Position numbers and translations under genes: made by a program. Below the pieces are notes generated by a model that did no database searches, was not told the DNA's origin, and saw nothing but the letters and a program-made list of their open reading frames with translations. Below are positions 1-11,065 of a stretch of DNA of 64,000 nucleotides, piece after piece. The DNA is from Bolinopsis microptera (Eukaryota > Ctenophora > Tentaculata > Lobata > Bolinopsidae). The DNA lies in assembly GCF_026151205.1 (NCBI RefSeq), contig NC_087072.1, positions 11,136,169 through 11,200,168 of the forward strand, in the 5' to 3' direction. Positions within the stretch are counted from its first letter, which is position 1; each line of letters begins with the position of its first letter.

Positions 1-1540
1 TGATGTGTTTAAGATGAACAAGATCTTAGACCAAAGTAGAGGAAACCTGTTCTTCATGAAATAAAAGGATGTCAATCTAAAAATGTAAAACCCGAGGCTT
101 AATTGGGGTTCAAAGAGGGTCTTGGAACAACTTCTCACATTGTGAAAGCTTATCCTGTTTCCATATCTGTTTGGTTTCATAGTCCACAGATCATATTTAC
201 CAGTAAAAACTATCTTCGTCCCTGAACACTGTCTCTTTTATCGTGACCCAGCGCCATCTTTATCTTTTTAAAGCTTTGTCCATTTATATTTGGCTTGAGC
301 ATGAGGATTTTAGTTGTTGGTTCCTAATTTAATCTTTCAATATAACTTATTATAAGACAAAACAATTGTTGAATCAGGAAACAAAAGGGTTGTATAATAA
401 CAAACACGTTTAAGCAGTATTTCTGATCCATCTACTTGTAAATTGATATACGTTTTTTTGCAAATTTGTGCACTCAGCTAAGAAGGCATATTTTTAAAGA
501 TTTGGAGATTACCGTCCACGATGATGAAAGGGTAGACTTTAGAATTGGTGGGATATAGCCCTGAACTGAGTATTTAAAAAGACAACATAAGGGTACAGTA
601 AATAAGGGGCGAAAAGTTGGTGTTTGAATATAAGACCGTCGATCAGATGTAAACCTTAACGAGGACCCGACATGAGCTTTAAGATTTTTCGTTTAATCTA
701 TTCTTGACCTAGTATCAAAATCAAACCATAATTCTCTTGATTATAAACTATGCTCCATACGCATAGAGTATTAAATTACTCGAAACTGCGTAGAAGCAGT
801 TAAGAGGTGTAATGATATTAATGGTTCATCTAATGGATTCCATAAGGATCTAATCAAATGATGCGTTTTGTGACTGGAGGCCGCCCACACAAGCAATTAA
901 ACAGTTAAGCATAAACGATCTGCAAGTTGCGTAAAACCTCCTTATAAAGGGTATAAGTAGCAATTGCAGAGGCAAGGGAGTAAATGGTGACCCACATCCA
1001 TAATAGGTAACAAAAACAATGGTCAATCTGTATCAGCTTCCTTAAATAAACGCGGGTCCACTAATACAAGGAGCCATTTCCAGTTTTCATTCTCAGCTTT
1101 GTTTTGACTTTTCAGTGGAAACTATTTCGGTGAGTTACTCAACACTTCATTTCATTTTCATATACAATGCAGCCGGTCAAGTTTAAGGGAGTTGCCATTT
1201 GACAACTGCACCATCATAATATAGGTTAAGCTCGTACGTCACGAATTTAACTCTGCTGCTGCTCATGCTGCTATACCCTCTTTATAATCATATCTACATT
1301 GACCGGAAATTTGAAACTTACAGAAGCGCAACAGAATATTATGTCATTTTTGTTCAACGATATACATCTTCAATATCAGTCTGAGTACTGAATAAAAATA
1401 TAACCGAACGAATTTATGGTGATTTTGAGAAAAGAAATAACCTCGCGGATATCCATAAATTAATAAAATTATCCCAAGTTCGCTCCTTTTGAGGCCAAAT
1501 CGGTGAATAGAATTTGACATTCGCGGTCTTTGGAGTAAAG
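1..1540. other. Upstream region of PNT gene copy A, no gene seen
   Basis: No convincing coding exon. It is the counterpart of 15,079-16,855 in copy B. The part matching the ORF1 zinc-knuckle relic of copy B is mostly missing here: bases about 926-1,001 hold unrelated filler where copy B has about 310 bp. Bases 1,001-1,085 still match the outer part of that relic. Confidence 0.6.
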
Positions 1541-1543
1541 AAT

Positions 1544-3518
1544 GAAATGAAATGAAATGAAATGAGGTATTTATATCCCGCTCATATGATTAACCAACAA
1601 CACAAGGAAGAGGTTAACCATGTCAGAGCGGCTGACTGTGAGTAATGTGAGCAAATGTGTAAAATGAACAAAAGTATAACTCAAAAGGGCTTAAGACAAA
1701 ATTAAAACATCTTTTATTGTAAACACCACACTAAACTAAAAAGAAACAGAAACCATACAATACGTGTAGGTATTATAAATGATAATACAGTGACATGATC
1801 AACAAAAAAGAGAGACAGATCCTAGAAAGGTAGAGATCAGGACATAAAATGGAGTGCAGTAAAAAATAAAAGCCAATGTGTCTTGCAAAGTGAAGACAAA
1901 TGGGAAGAAAAAACATCAAAACTGATTATATAAATGGTTCTTTAACATTCGCTTGAAGCAGTTGGTATCAGTAATACATCTCAACATTATTGGAAGAGAG
2001 TTCCATGCAATCGGTGCATGGCTTGAGAAACGTCTGTCATCAACTTTGGACCTTTTATTCTTTGGTACCTTTAACATGAGATGGTCACCAGATCTTTTCG
2101 ACCTGGTCATGGTGTTTGAAAGTTCTGTATCCACTACAGCCACATCTAGTAATGCTTTTAGGTAATCAGGCGCAGTACCGTGAACTGATTTGTGGGTTAA
2201 AAGACAGACCTTAAAGAAGATTCGTTGGTCTATAGGGAGTATGTGGGCCTTCTTATAGAAGGGAACCAAGTCCGTGGTTCTGTCTTCTATGTTATAGATG
2301 AAACGAACTGCCCCATTAAGGGTGGATCTAAGTTTGTTTAGTCTGGTCTTGGGTAGATTCATGTATAGAGAATTACAGTAATCTAACTTAGATATAACCA
2401 GTTGTTTCACCAACATCAATTTAATGCCTTCATCTAGGTAACGACCAATAGTTGTTAGGTTCATCATTGTCCAGCTACATTTCCTTTTGACATTATTGAT
2501 CTGTCTTTCCATATTTAAAGTTTCATCAAATTTGACACCCAGACTCTTCCAGCTGTCTCCTTTGCACTCCGTAGGTAGAATTTCAGTGCTTCCAAATTGC
2601 AGTCTGACACTGAGTTCACACTTTTTTAGAATATGGCTCTTTCCTAACACCAATAGTTCTGTCTTACTTTCATTCAGTTTCATGTAATTCTTCACCATCC
2701 ATGCTTTTATCTCTGCGAGACATTTGTTTGTTCTGTCTTGGACATCAGTGAACTGTACCACACGGTTTGGTTGAAATGAGATGTACAGTTGAGAATCATC
2801 TGCATAGAGCTGTATATCAAGACCATATTTGGCCGCAATTTTCTGGAGAGCTTTGATATAGAGGATGAAAAGAATAGGCCCCAAGAGTGATCCCTGGGGA
2901 ACTCCAAACAAAAGCTCCACGAAAGAAGAAAGAGTATCATCAATCTTGACACAGAAATGTCTTTTCTCAAGGTAGGACTTTATTCATTGCAGCGCACTTC
3001 CAGTAATTCCATAGTCTTTCATAAGCTTTTCCAATAAGACTGTGTGGTCAATGGTATCAAATGCTGCACTTAAGTCAAGAAGTACAACTATGACAACATT
3101 CCCAGCTTCAATTTCTTTGTTAAGATCATCACACATTCTTACAAGTAATGTTTCACAGCTGTGATTAGGGCGGTATCCAGATTGGACTTCTGAGTAAAGG
3201 CTATGATTCGTAAGATGGACATTGAGCTGGTTTAGTACAATTCTCTCTAGGATCTTAGAGAAGGCAGAGAGGTTAGAGACTGGTCGATAGTTACTGAGAA
3301 TATCAACATCAGCATTTTCCTTTTTCAAAGTCGGCTTAATGACAGCTTTCTTCATATCCGAGGGAAAGACTCCAGTCTTCAAGGATGAGTTCAATACGTG
3401 GAGTAAAAAAGGCGTTAGTTCATCAACACAGTTTTTTAAGAGAAATGCTGGGATCGGATCCAAGCAGCAGAACTTGTTGGACATCTTTGATACCTTGTTG
3501 GACATCTTTGATACCAAT
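1544..3518 (-). mobile_element. 5'-truncated non-LTR retrotransposon (CR1/L2-like)
   Basis: The element is inserted on the - strand into copy A. The uninterrupted target is visible in copy B at about 16,857-16,862, so the limits can be read to within the 3-bp repeated target AAT. Its 3' end (low coordinates) is a short TTTCA microsatellite tail, typical of CR1/L2-type elements, and its 5' end (high coordinates) is truncated. A 21-bp unit is tandemly doubled at the truncated end (3,474-3,494 and 3,495-3,515). It carries the C-terminal two thirds of a reverse transcriptase. Because copy B is empty, the insertion is younger than the duplication, or copy B derives from an allele lacking it. Confidence 0.93.
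1916..3517 (-). pseudogene. Reverse transcriptase of the inserted LINE, one nonsense codon
   Basis: The reading frame stays open for about 534 codons apart from one in-frame TGA at 2,984-2,986. There the sequence reads ALQ*IKSYLEKR, where this family normally has a tryptophan (TGG), so a single change broke it. Reverse transcriptase motifs appear in order: the NYRPVSNLS block, motif A LDLSAAFDTIDH, motif B GVPQGSLLGP, and the catalytic YADDSQLY. The thumb and C-terminal region follow to the stop near 1,916. The endonuclease and ORF1 are absent because of the 5' truncation. The motif wording places it in the CR1/L2 group; the exact clade is not certain. The otherwise intact frame suggests a young copy. 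Confidence 0.92.
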
Positions 3519-3641
3519 TAAATATGTAATTTCAATATTGAGCCATTTTTTACACTAGGATAAAATAATTCTTGCCAGACTACATAAAGTTATGTCTTAA
3601 AAAAGCTTGATGAATCGTATGGTTGCCACTCTTCAACTTAT

Positions 3642-3970
3642 GTTGTGACCCTTTTAAGATACTGCAGATACGTGATTTTGGCACTTAATCATTGATTTCG
3701 TCACCAATCAGTAATCTCATCGGGAGCTATTCGCTAGCGAGCAACAATGAGACTCATTAGGCGGTAACGAGCATGTTGGTGGATGACAATCTGATCACTT
3801 TGAGTGAATACTGATAGTGACGTTCCTTAAAACCGAAACAATTTGCGTTATAGCGCTTCGGTTGCTGTCCTATTAAAGCAGTCTCCAACCAATCAAGGCA
3901 TTGATTGTGTGAAGATATTACTGATTAAGTGCTGGATCACATATCTGCAAAATCTTAAAAGGGTCATAAC
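3642..3970. mobile_element. MITE-like inverted-repeat element (copy A)
   Basis: The first ~40 bases (from GTTGTGACCCTTTTAAGAT) are repeated in imperfect inverted orientation at the end (...AAAAGGGTCATAAC). The interior has further complementary stretches. It is present in both duplication copies (also 16,970-17,304), so it predates the duplication. No clear target-site duplication was seen, and superfamily is not assigned. Confidence 0.5.
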
Positions 3971-4384
3971 TCGATTAAATTGTGAACAACCAACTTAAAA
4001 TTTGGGGAAAGCACTTCAATTATCAAGCCAAATGTGTCTAGAAACTTTGAAGTTCCTAGCTGAAAGCGTTCTCACTTTATGGTGACAATAGTGAAAAAGA
4101 GGGAGTGGCGTGCCACATCCACTGTAATTAATTAAATTTAAGATTACATTTCTAAGAAGAATTACGTGGGTTATTAAAGGGTTGCGTGTGGGCAGTTACT
4201 TTTGGGCCACCCTGTAGGTTCATGGGCAAAGGGGTGTCCGTACTAAGTTAGTGGTACATTAACTTTGAACACACGTTTTGGTAACCCGTGTTCTGTCTAT
4301 TACTATGAGACTCTAACCCCACCTGCAGCTACGAACTTGTAGTTATTTTGTGAATATTCTGTTTAAAAGCTGTAAATTACAGTC

Positions 4385-6296
4385 ATGTCATCAATGATGG
4401 AGTTTTATAACACAACCTCGGAACATTTTTTAACTGGGATGTAAGTATTATCGATTAATTTAAACTTTTCTACATAAAGCTAAATGTTACTATCGTTACA
4501 AACATTAGACATTAAAGGAAAAAAATCTACACTGATAAATATTAAAAAACGGTATCACCGGAATCAAAATGTGTCGTTTTTCTGAGGACAGCGGGGGTGA
4601 TCTCAAAAACATTTTGGAAATTGTTTTGGTGAAAAGTGTTCATTTAACAGTAGATATATGTAAATATTAAAGGATTGTTGGTAGATCAAGGATAATGGAG
4701 CAGTTTTTATGTTTCATTTACACACTATTATACTTCCATTTACCAAATAATATCTCTGCTGTTCATCCAAAGCAGTCTTCTAATAAATATTATTTTGCAG
4801 GTTCCTGTCCGTTCTTGCGCTCTGCATTTTACACAAAGTAATGTACTGTGGTTATTACAATTCCTGTAAGCTTGGAAACCAGGCTCCTTTTCCACACCTT
4901 GAACACCGACAAATAGCTCAAGTGTTTAACTACTCTGCTTACGACTCAAATAGCTACTGCAAAAAAGAGGTTTTTGATTTATTATATCTTTTTATTGTGG
5001 TATTAAAATTTGACTTTGATTTCCCATTCATGTAAAATCCAGATGTGGTTCTTAAATCTTAATATCCTTAATCTGTTAATGACATAGTTCATAATCTTTC
5101 AGATGACATCCGAGGTAAACTACTACAAGAGCAGCTGCCAGGAGATGTATTCAGCACCGAGCGTTAGTACTGATCGGAATGAGCACTACGATTACATCAA
5201 TGATGGGAACACTGATGTCAAGAGAAGTCTGATTCCGAGCAAGGATATGATCCGATCACCAATAAGAAAGAAGCCAAATATCCAGATCCAAAAGAAAGAC
5301 TACGTTGTTCCTCAAGGATACGTTTTAAGCCCCGACCCAGTGGCTAAAAGCTGTCAATACGAAAAGAAAGAGAGCCCCTCCAGTAGTCCTGCACCTCAGA
5401 AAGAACCTCTTACTCTGGCTGACTGTAAGACAACATTTCTTTAATTTCTTAACCATATTTTGGGACGTTATAAACTTTCGACGTGTGTTCAACCAAATTA
5501 AGCAAATATTTTGAATATATCTAACATGATCTCCAATTGAGTGATTCACTTTCACTTTCAGTGCTATTGTCGGGTGAGATCCCTTTCTCCCCAATAGAAA
5601 GACCTAATACTGAAGCTGCCAGGATATTCTACAGTGCTCCCAATACACCACCTATACTTCCAATTGGTAAGATCATACGTGACAAAATGGGTGACAAAAT
5701 TCATTTATGAACACATGTCAATCTTAATGACGACATATTGATGTACCTGTGCAGAATGTTAAAATGTTTAAAAAGATTGCAGATTCATCCATATTCCATT
5801 GATGAAGTTTTGAAGATCATTATCCCTCTCAACCCCCAGATCCACAAAGTTGGAGTGTAGCAGAAGTGATGTTTTGGCTAAGATGGTGCTCCAGGAAATA
5901 CGAGATTCAGAACATTGATCCGCATATGTTCGGGTTTAATGGAAAAGCAGTGTGTCTTCTGACCAAGGCTATGTTTAGATACCGAGTACCAACAGGGAAA
6001 GGAGCTCTCATTCTCTACATGGTTAGTATTTTAGATATATTTCTGAATTTCATTGAAGTATGGAGGGAAAGAAAGAGGTGTGGCAGAGACAGAATGGAAT
6101 ATTTTACTTACATTTTCAAAGACACATTTATTCAAGAAAAATGATCAATAACCAACGTTTGCTACAGGAGATCAAGAACAGAAAGAAACATGCTAAAGTT
6201 CAAAAAGAGGCGAACGAGCTGAGGCATCGCAGAAGAGAGGAGGAATTTAAACGAGAACAGGGACGACAGAATTCGACTGGATTAAATGTAATGTGA
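4385..6296 (+). CDS. PNT/SAM-domain protein, TEL/Yan-type, without ETS domain (copy A)
   Basis: Six exons join with consistent phases: 4385-4440, 4801-4969, 5103-5424, 5562-5666, 5840-6021 and 6168-6296, giving 320 residues. All junctions are GT-AG and are conserved in copy B. Residues ~218-283 form a Pointed domain: SWSVAEVMFWLRWCSRKYEI, then FGFNGKAVCLLTKAMFRYR, closest in wording to ETV6/TEL and Drosophila Yan. A basic, probably helical tail follows and the frame stops at TGA 6294, with AATAAA at 6,393. No ETS winged-helix domain follows. PNT domains of this class polymerise or pair with other ETS proteins; Drosophila Mae/EDL is a known PNT-only antagonist, so a regulator of an ETS factor is the likely role (inference). 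Residues ~18-32 are unusually hydrophobic, so exons 1-2 are less sure than exon 5. Confidence 0.82.
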
Positions 6297-6392
6297 CGTC
6301 ATGTAATATTTGATATTTATATCATGGCACTTTGATGAGATATTTGATAGAATCATATGAACCTTCAGTGATTGCTAGACAGCGTGGAGATT

Positions 6393-6398
6393 AATAAA
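6393..6398 (+). terminator. Poly(A) signal AATAAA, PNT gene copy A
   Basis: AATAAA lies about 97 bp after the stop codon and is conserved in copy B. It supports the gene ending here, without a downstream ETS exon. Confidence 0.65.
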
Positions 6399-6585
6399 GT
6401 AATATAGTTTTACTGTTATTCTGTATGCTTAATTAATTTGACAACTTATCTTTTTGATATCATAGTTTAAATTGTATCCAGTAAACACTCTCCATCAAAT
6501 TAAAAGCTCAATCTACCCAATTTACCAAATCTATTCCTCGAAATGAAACTTGAAGTAAAATAATCAAATGATTTAAAATTTACTT

Positions 6586-6607
6586 CATTCCATCGACACA
6601 GCCATAC
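6586..6607 (-). pseudogene. RAD52: RAD52 exon stub at the duplication edge
   Basis: Reverse-strand reading gives YGCVDGM followed by a donor-like GTAAAT. This matches the end of the RAD52 exon at 19,915-20,011. The sequence to the right (6,608 on) is unrelated, so this is the break left by the tandem duplication. Confidence 0.75.
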
Positions 6608-6660
6608 ATATTGATATACATATATCGTCTCGCTTTACATTTAAATTGAATAACTCCTAA

Positions 6661-6966
6661 AGTGCTGGGATTGACGAAATCTCTGATGAGCAGTTTAAGT
6701 ACGGGACAAGTGGTCTTGTGGATAGGTTGGAGATATTGTTCTCTAAAGTTTGGAATTCAGAAACAGTGCCTGACGACTGGTTGAAAGGCATCGTGATAAT
6801 TGTCCCGAAGAGGGGTGATACCTCCCACTGCTCCAATAATAGGGGGATCACTCTTAGATCTACAGCATCTAAACTGTATCAAATCATCATATTACAACGT
6901 ATTTTGAGCCCGTTTTTTGACGTATTTAAAAGCAATATGGGGAATGGGGACGTTCTGCTGGCTTAA
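6661..6966 (+). pseudogene. Reverse transcriptase N-terminal fragment
   Basis: An open stretch of about 100 codons reads SAGIDEISDEQFKYG, then VPDDWLKGIVIIVPKRGD and NNRGITLRSTASKLYQIII. This is the block just before motif A of LINE reverse transcriptases (KAAGID... VPDDW...PK.GD....NRGI). It degenerates after about residue 85 and stops at 6,966, only 14 bp from the stop codon of the receptor gene on the other strand. It differs from the LINE at 1.5-3.5 kb. It probably lies antisense in the receptor's 3' untranslated region. Confidence 0.75.
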
Positions 6967-6979
6967 ATTACATTTGCAA

Positions 6980-9900
6980 TTAAGTTTGCTTCACTTTTAA
7001 AACTTTCATCTCAATCATTTGAACTTCATTGATTGATTGTTTCATTGATATAGGAAGTGCTTGATTGTTCAGGGGAAACTTTCCGATTTCTCCACTTTTT
7101 AGCAAAACATTGTTTCGATTTTTGTTGACCTTTTCTAATAGCATTGTGGCGAAATCGTTGTACAAGATAGGGTTAATTACAGAGTTGAGAGGTAAGAATA
7201 CTATGGATATAAGAGAATAGTAGGGTGTAGCATCGATGACGGCTCCCGAGTGGAGACAGGAAGCTATAGTAACTGGTAACCAACAAAGGAAATCCGTTGC
7301 TATAATCAGCGATATTTTTCGCTGTAATCTTCGGTTTCTTTTCCTAACCTCATGGCCTGTATTTGTTTTTCCCCGAGTAAGCACTTTGGACGTTGTTCTG
7401 GTCCTATAGTTGATGAAAATGTAGCAGACTGAGATTATTAAGAAGCAAACCATGTTTAATGATAGGATGCCCCAAGCATAAATTCGTTGAGGATCGTCTG
7501 CTTTAACAAAGAACTTGAATAGACAAACTCCTTCATTCCCGTAAAAGTCTATTTTCTTTCGACCAAGTGCATCACCTCCATAATCACTTGAAAACATACC
7601 ATCAACAAGATCATTTATCACTCTCCATTTCAGATTTTTGCCCTTAATTTTGCCATAGTATTCTTGTAGGATGCTGAGATGGATTTCTTTTCCAGGAGCT
7701 CCGATAAAGAGTCTTACTGAGGATTTGTATGTCATGCCATTTACAAAGAAGTCTTCAAATTGAGGCACCAGAGGAATTACTGCAATAGTAATACACAGCA
7801 TGACGATAATTATTGCAATTAGACACATTTTGAAAAGGAATTTTCTTGTAAATGGTTCGCTGATCCGAGTCTTACCTCTTATTACCCCTAGCCTAGCTAA
7901 AGCAAGAATAGTCATGGAAATAAGAGTCATTTCAGAACCAATGGTGCTGATGACGCCTATAATGTTACAATGAGCGCTAGACAGCCAATTTATATGTTCG
8001 GAACAGTATCCACTCCCATAAACTATTGTGTCCATTATTGCTATATAGATCAAATACACTCCGATCAGCAGATCACCTAGATTTATTACAAGTATCAGCA
8101 TCTTATTGTTCATAGCCACTTTTGATATTTTGTTGTTGAAAGCGGTTAGATTTTGATAGAGTGAAATCAAGTTCAGGAATATGGCTAACACAGCCAGACT
8201 CCAGCTCAAAATCTTGAGAAAAGTGTTTTGTAATATTTGTTTGCCACAGTGTGCGTTACACTCGTCTGAGAAATCCAGACAGTCGATAATTCCATTACAC
8301 TTTTCAGTGATTGGGACCAGTTGGTTTTTGGAATCACACAAAAACACATTGGTGCAGAGTATTTCGTCAGAGCCATCCCCACAATCATCGACCACGTTAC
8401 AAACTTGGTCATAGTTTATGCAAATACCGTTGTCACAACTAAAATAGTCATTTCTGTACGACTCATTACCTACTTTTGTCACGAACGAAAGAAAAGTATT
8501 ATCAGAAACTGTGTATATCCTATTTTGGTGTTGTTGAGGACAAGAAATGTATTGGATCTTTTTTTGCAAAGGGCAATTCGAGTCTTTACAATACCCAGCA
8601 CAACTCAGTGTCACGTAAACTTCTCCAAAGATATGATCACAGTTAACTATTGTGTTAGGGCGGATTATTTTCAATATGGATTGAACTCCAAAGACTTCAA
8701 GTCCCGTAAGATTGACTTCATTGATAACGCAACGATTTGCTATTTCCTGCAGACCCTCTAGACCAGGCAAGCAATACAGCAAAACTTTCACCTCTCTGCC
8801 TGATTTCCGCACAGTCAGTACACTGTCAAAGGTAGGATTGATCTTATGCGACTTCTCGCATACTGTAGTTTCACGACCACATGTATTAATCCCATCACAT
8901 AAATCTTTGAATTCTACGAAGGCTGCTTGATCATGTTTACAAAGAAACACCTCCTCACACGTTTTATTGATTGACACTACGAATCGTTTTGTTGGACCAA
9001 TGCCACAAGTTTGCCACACGTCCTCCTCATCGATTGCATCTAAACAGTCCTCAACCCCATCCCTTAGCCATGCAATGGGAATTTGTAATGCCTGGTCGTG
9101 TTTGTTGACCCTGTGACAAACCCTCTTTGTCATGGAGCGACAGATTGCTATTTTCTCATCAGCCCCGCTCAGACAATCTTCAATTTGGTCACAAAGTTGG
9201 TGTTTGTGTATCTCACAGGTGAGGGATACCTTGACACAGACCTGGTCTATTCCGTTGTCACATAATGTTGGAACCTCTTGTTGACCATGACACACAACAA
9301 ATTTGGATACGGTTGAAAGATATCCATTGATATAACAGGTTATTGTCGACCTGCTCTGGTCTGTACAGTTGGTTTGATCTACAAAGTTATCACAGATAGG
9401 ATCACCTAAAACTTCAGTGTCAATATTCTGCTCAACGCTGAATGGAGCGCTACACCTTGTTATATTTATAATTGGGATAACCGAAGAAGTTTGCCTTCCT
9501 GTAAAACCATTGAAGATTGACCTTCTACATTTTTCGTGTCTTGGTAAGGAGTCAGGATCTGAACAGTTTCTTTCATCCTCACCATTTAAACACAGGAATG
9601 TCAAGTCCCCATTGCACACTTCACTTGGTTTGACGTATTTGAGTTTTTGTCCCCAGCCGATGCAGTACAAACCGTATAGGTAACCACTACAGAAAGCCTC
9701 GTCCTCGCACCATTTTCCTTCACAACGTCCGTTACAAACTGAGGACTTTCCCACTGTTAGTCCGCTTCTTAAAGTTAGATGAACTATATCATCCTCTTTA
9801 TTTTCTGCTGAACAAAAGTTGGCCGGTAAATTGAAGCAGGTTTGCGAAAAGGATAGATTGTCAGCTAATGGGTTCTTGTGGCACATCGTCGCTGAAGAAA

Positions 9901-10575
9901 CTGTAATGACAGACATACTTCCCTCCCAATAGGCGTTTGGGATGACAGCGTTTGTTTTCAGTACGCAGACGTATTCGTTACAAATTGCAGCAGAGTTTGA
10001 TAAAGTCAGCAAATTTTTGATACCACAGCTTTGATAGAAATTAGGGTCGTTGTCGCAGACGGTGTCGAATGTAGAGTAGAGGTACACTGGTAGTGGTCTG
10101 GCTACGTATAGCCTGTCAGAGTAGGGACATTGAAATACTGTGTAGCCTAATTCCTCAAAACAAACTCTCTTGAGGAAATTGTATCGCTCCACGATTGGAC
10201 AAGTGCTCTTCAAAGGACCGCAGAAGAGGATAGCAGCTGATTGTAAATTATTGTGTCCTTCACTTTTTTTAATTTTAAACGTCGCATTAACAGTTCCGTT
10301 GTTATCCACCGAACAGAAAATATCATCGAATTCAAACATGAATTGCGTATGCTTCCATTTTGATTCGACGACGGTTTTTAGATTTGAGAACCAACTTATT
10401 GCAACCTGGTACCCTATCTTTTGACATATGTGGTTAGGCAGACAATCTTGATCGAATCCTTTGCTTTCGTGAAATAATATAGGGCCCCAGGATTTGCCAT
10501 CCTGGACGAACAGGACACCGAATCCATTCGTTGCTAGCGTACCCTCATCGTTGAGCAGGTAAAACGTTGCATTAC
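6980..10575 (-). CDS. Large adhesion-like receptor: SRCR-like region, LDLa repeats, 7TM (3' exon)
   Basis: One exon of about 1,197 codons ends at TAA 6,980-6,982. The frame stays open upstream of the first internal ATG (10,339) to an acceptor AAACAG at 10,576, so the start lies in unseen 5' exons. Order from the N end: an SRCR-like region (GFGVLFVQDGKSWGP, CQKIGY, DDIFC...ILFCG), then five or more Cys-rich LDLa-type repeats, some degenerate, the clearest being CDNGICINYDQVCNVVDDCG. The C-terminal ~370 residues are a class-A 7TM domain with NLGDLLIGVYL in TM2, DFLCWLPV in TM6 and PLNSVINPILYN in TM7. TM6-TM7 wording resembles glycoprotein-hormone/relaxin-type LGRs and snail GRL101. No leucine-rich repeats are visible, unlike RXFP or GRL101. 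The DRY position reads ARLGVIRG, without DRY. Ligand unknown; plasma membrane expected. Confidence 0.85.
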
Positions 10576-10748
10576 CTGTTTAAATCGTTTCTATGGTAAA
10601 TGAAGCTAAAATTTGGGCCCATAGGGACGTCAACTTATTAATTACATATCTCGTATGCCTTGATGTGGCTAGTTAAAGCTCTGAAGACAGAATTTTAAAC
10701 TTAAAAGGCGACGATTTTGTGTCAGTTAAGAAAAATATTATCACCAAT
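10576..10748. other. Upstream of the receptor exon, no exon recognised
   Basis: This should be intron of the receptor gene. No signal peptide or further SRCR exon could be picked out here. Confidence 0.4.
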
Positions 10749-10756
10749 CCACAAAA

Positions 10757-10817
10757 CAGTGGCGTAACGAAGGGCCCCGCCGATCCCGCTGTGGCAACAG
10801 GCAACGTTACGCCACTG
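10757..10817. mobile_element. 61-bp hAT-type micro-MITE
   Basis: The terminal inverted repeats are perfect over 13 bp (CAGTGGCGTAACG ... CGTTACGCCACTG). The element is flanked on both sides by the same 8 bp, CCACAAAA (10,749-10,756 and 10,818-10,825). CAGTGGCG-type ends and 8-bp target duplications are hallmarks of hAT transposons. It has no coding capacity, so it would have moved with a transposase from elsewhere. Confidence 0.88.
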
Positions 10818-11065
10818 CCACAAAATATCATATCTAAAAATCCCCATTTAACAACAGCTAGTAAGTTCATTGAAGTATACATAGTATATACTTACTTTTG
10901 GGTAGAGTGTGTAAAGATCGTATCAGAATAACTATTAGCAGCAACATTTTTCCAGATTCCATACACTGCAGACTGCTGTAAACTTCGGATAGTGAGCTTT
11001 GTTTCAATACATAAAACTAGAATTACTAGCATACCATTCCCTTAAATAATGGGGTGGGTGACAAT

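Larger units (their letters stand above)
1..6607 (+). repeat. Segmental duplication, copy A
   Basis: This stretch aligns almost base for base with about 15,079-19,937. The match begins at or before base 1, so the left edge of copy A is outside the window. Differences are scattered substitutions, the 2-kb retrotransposon at 1,544-3,518 that copy B lacks, and a replaced segment near 926-1,001. The match ends at 6,607, inside a 22-bp remnant of a RAD52 exon (6,586-6,607, reverse strand, residues YGCVDGM). Each copy holds one complete PNT-domain gene. Tandem orientation and the exonic right edge are read directly; the mechanism (unequal exchange or replication slippage) is inference. Confidence 0.93.

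Noticed and set aside
5866-6144. Reading through the last PNT intron as a longer protein
   Set aside because: Residues after YM lose all similarity, the GT-AG pair is conserved in copy B, and the spliced tail is conserved.
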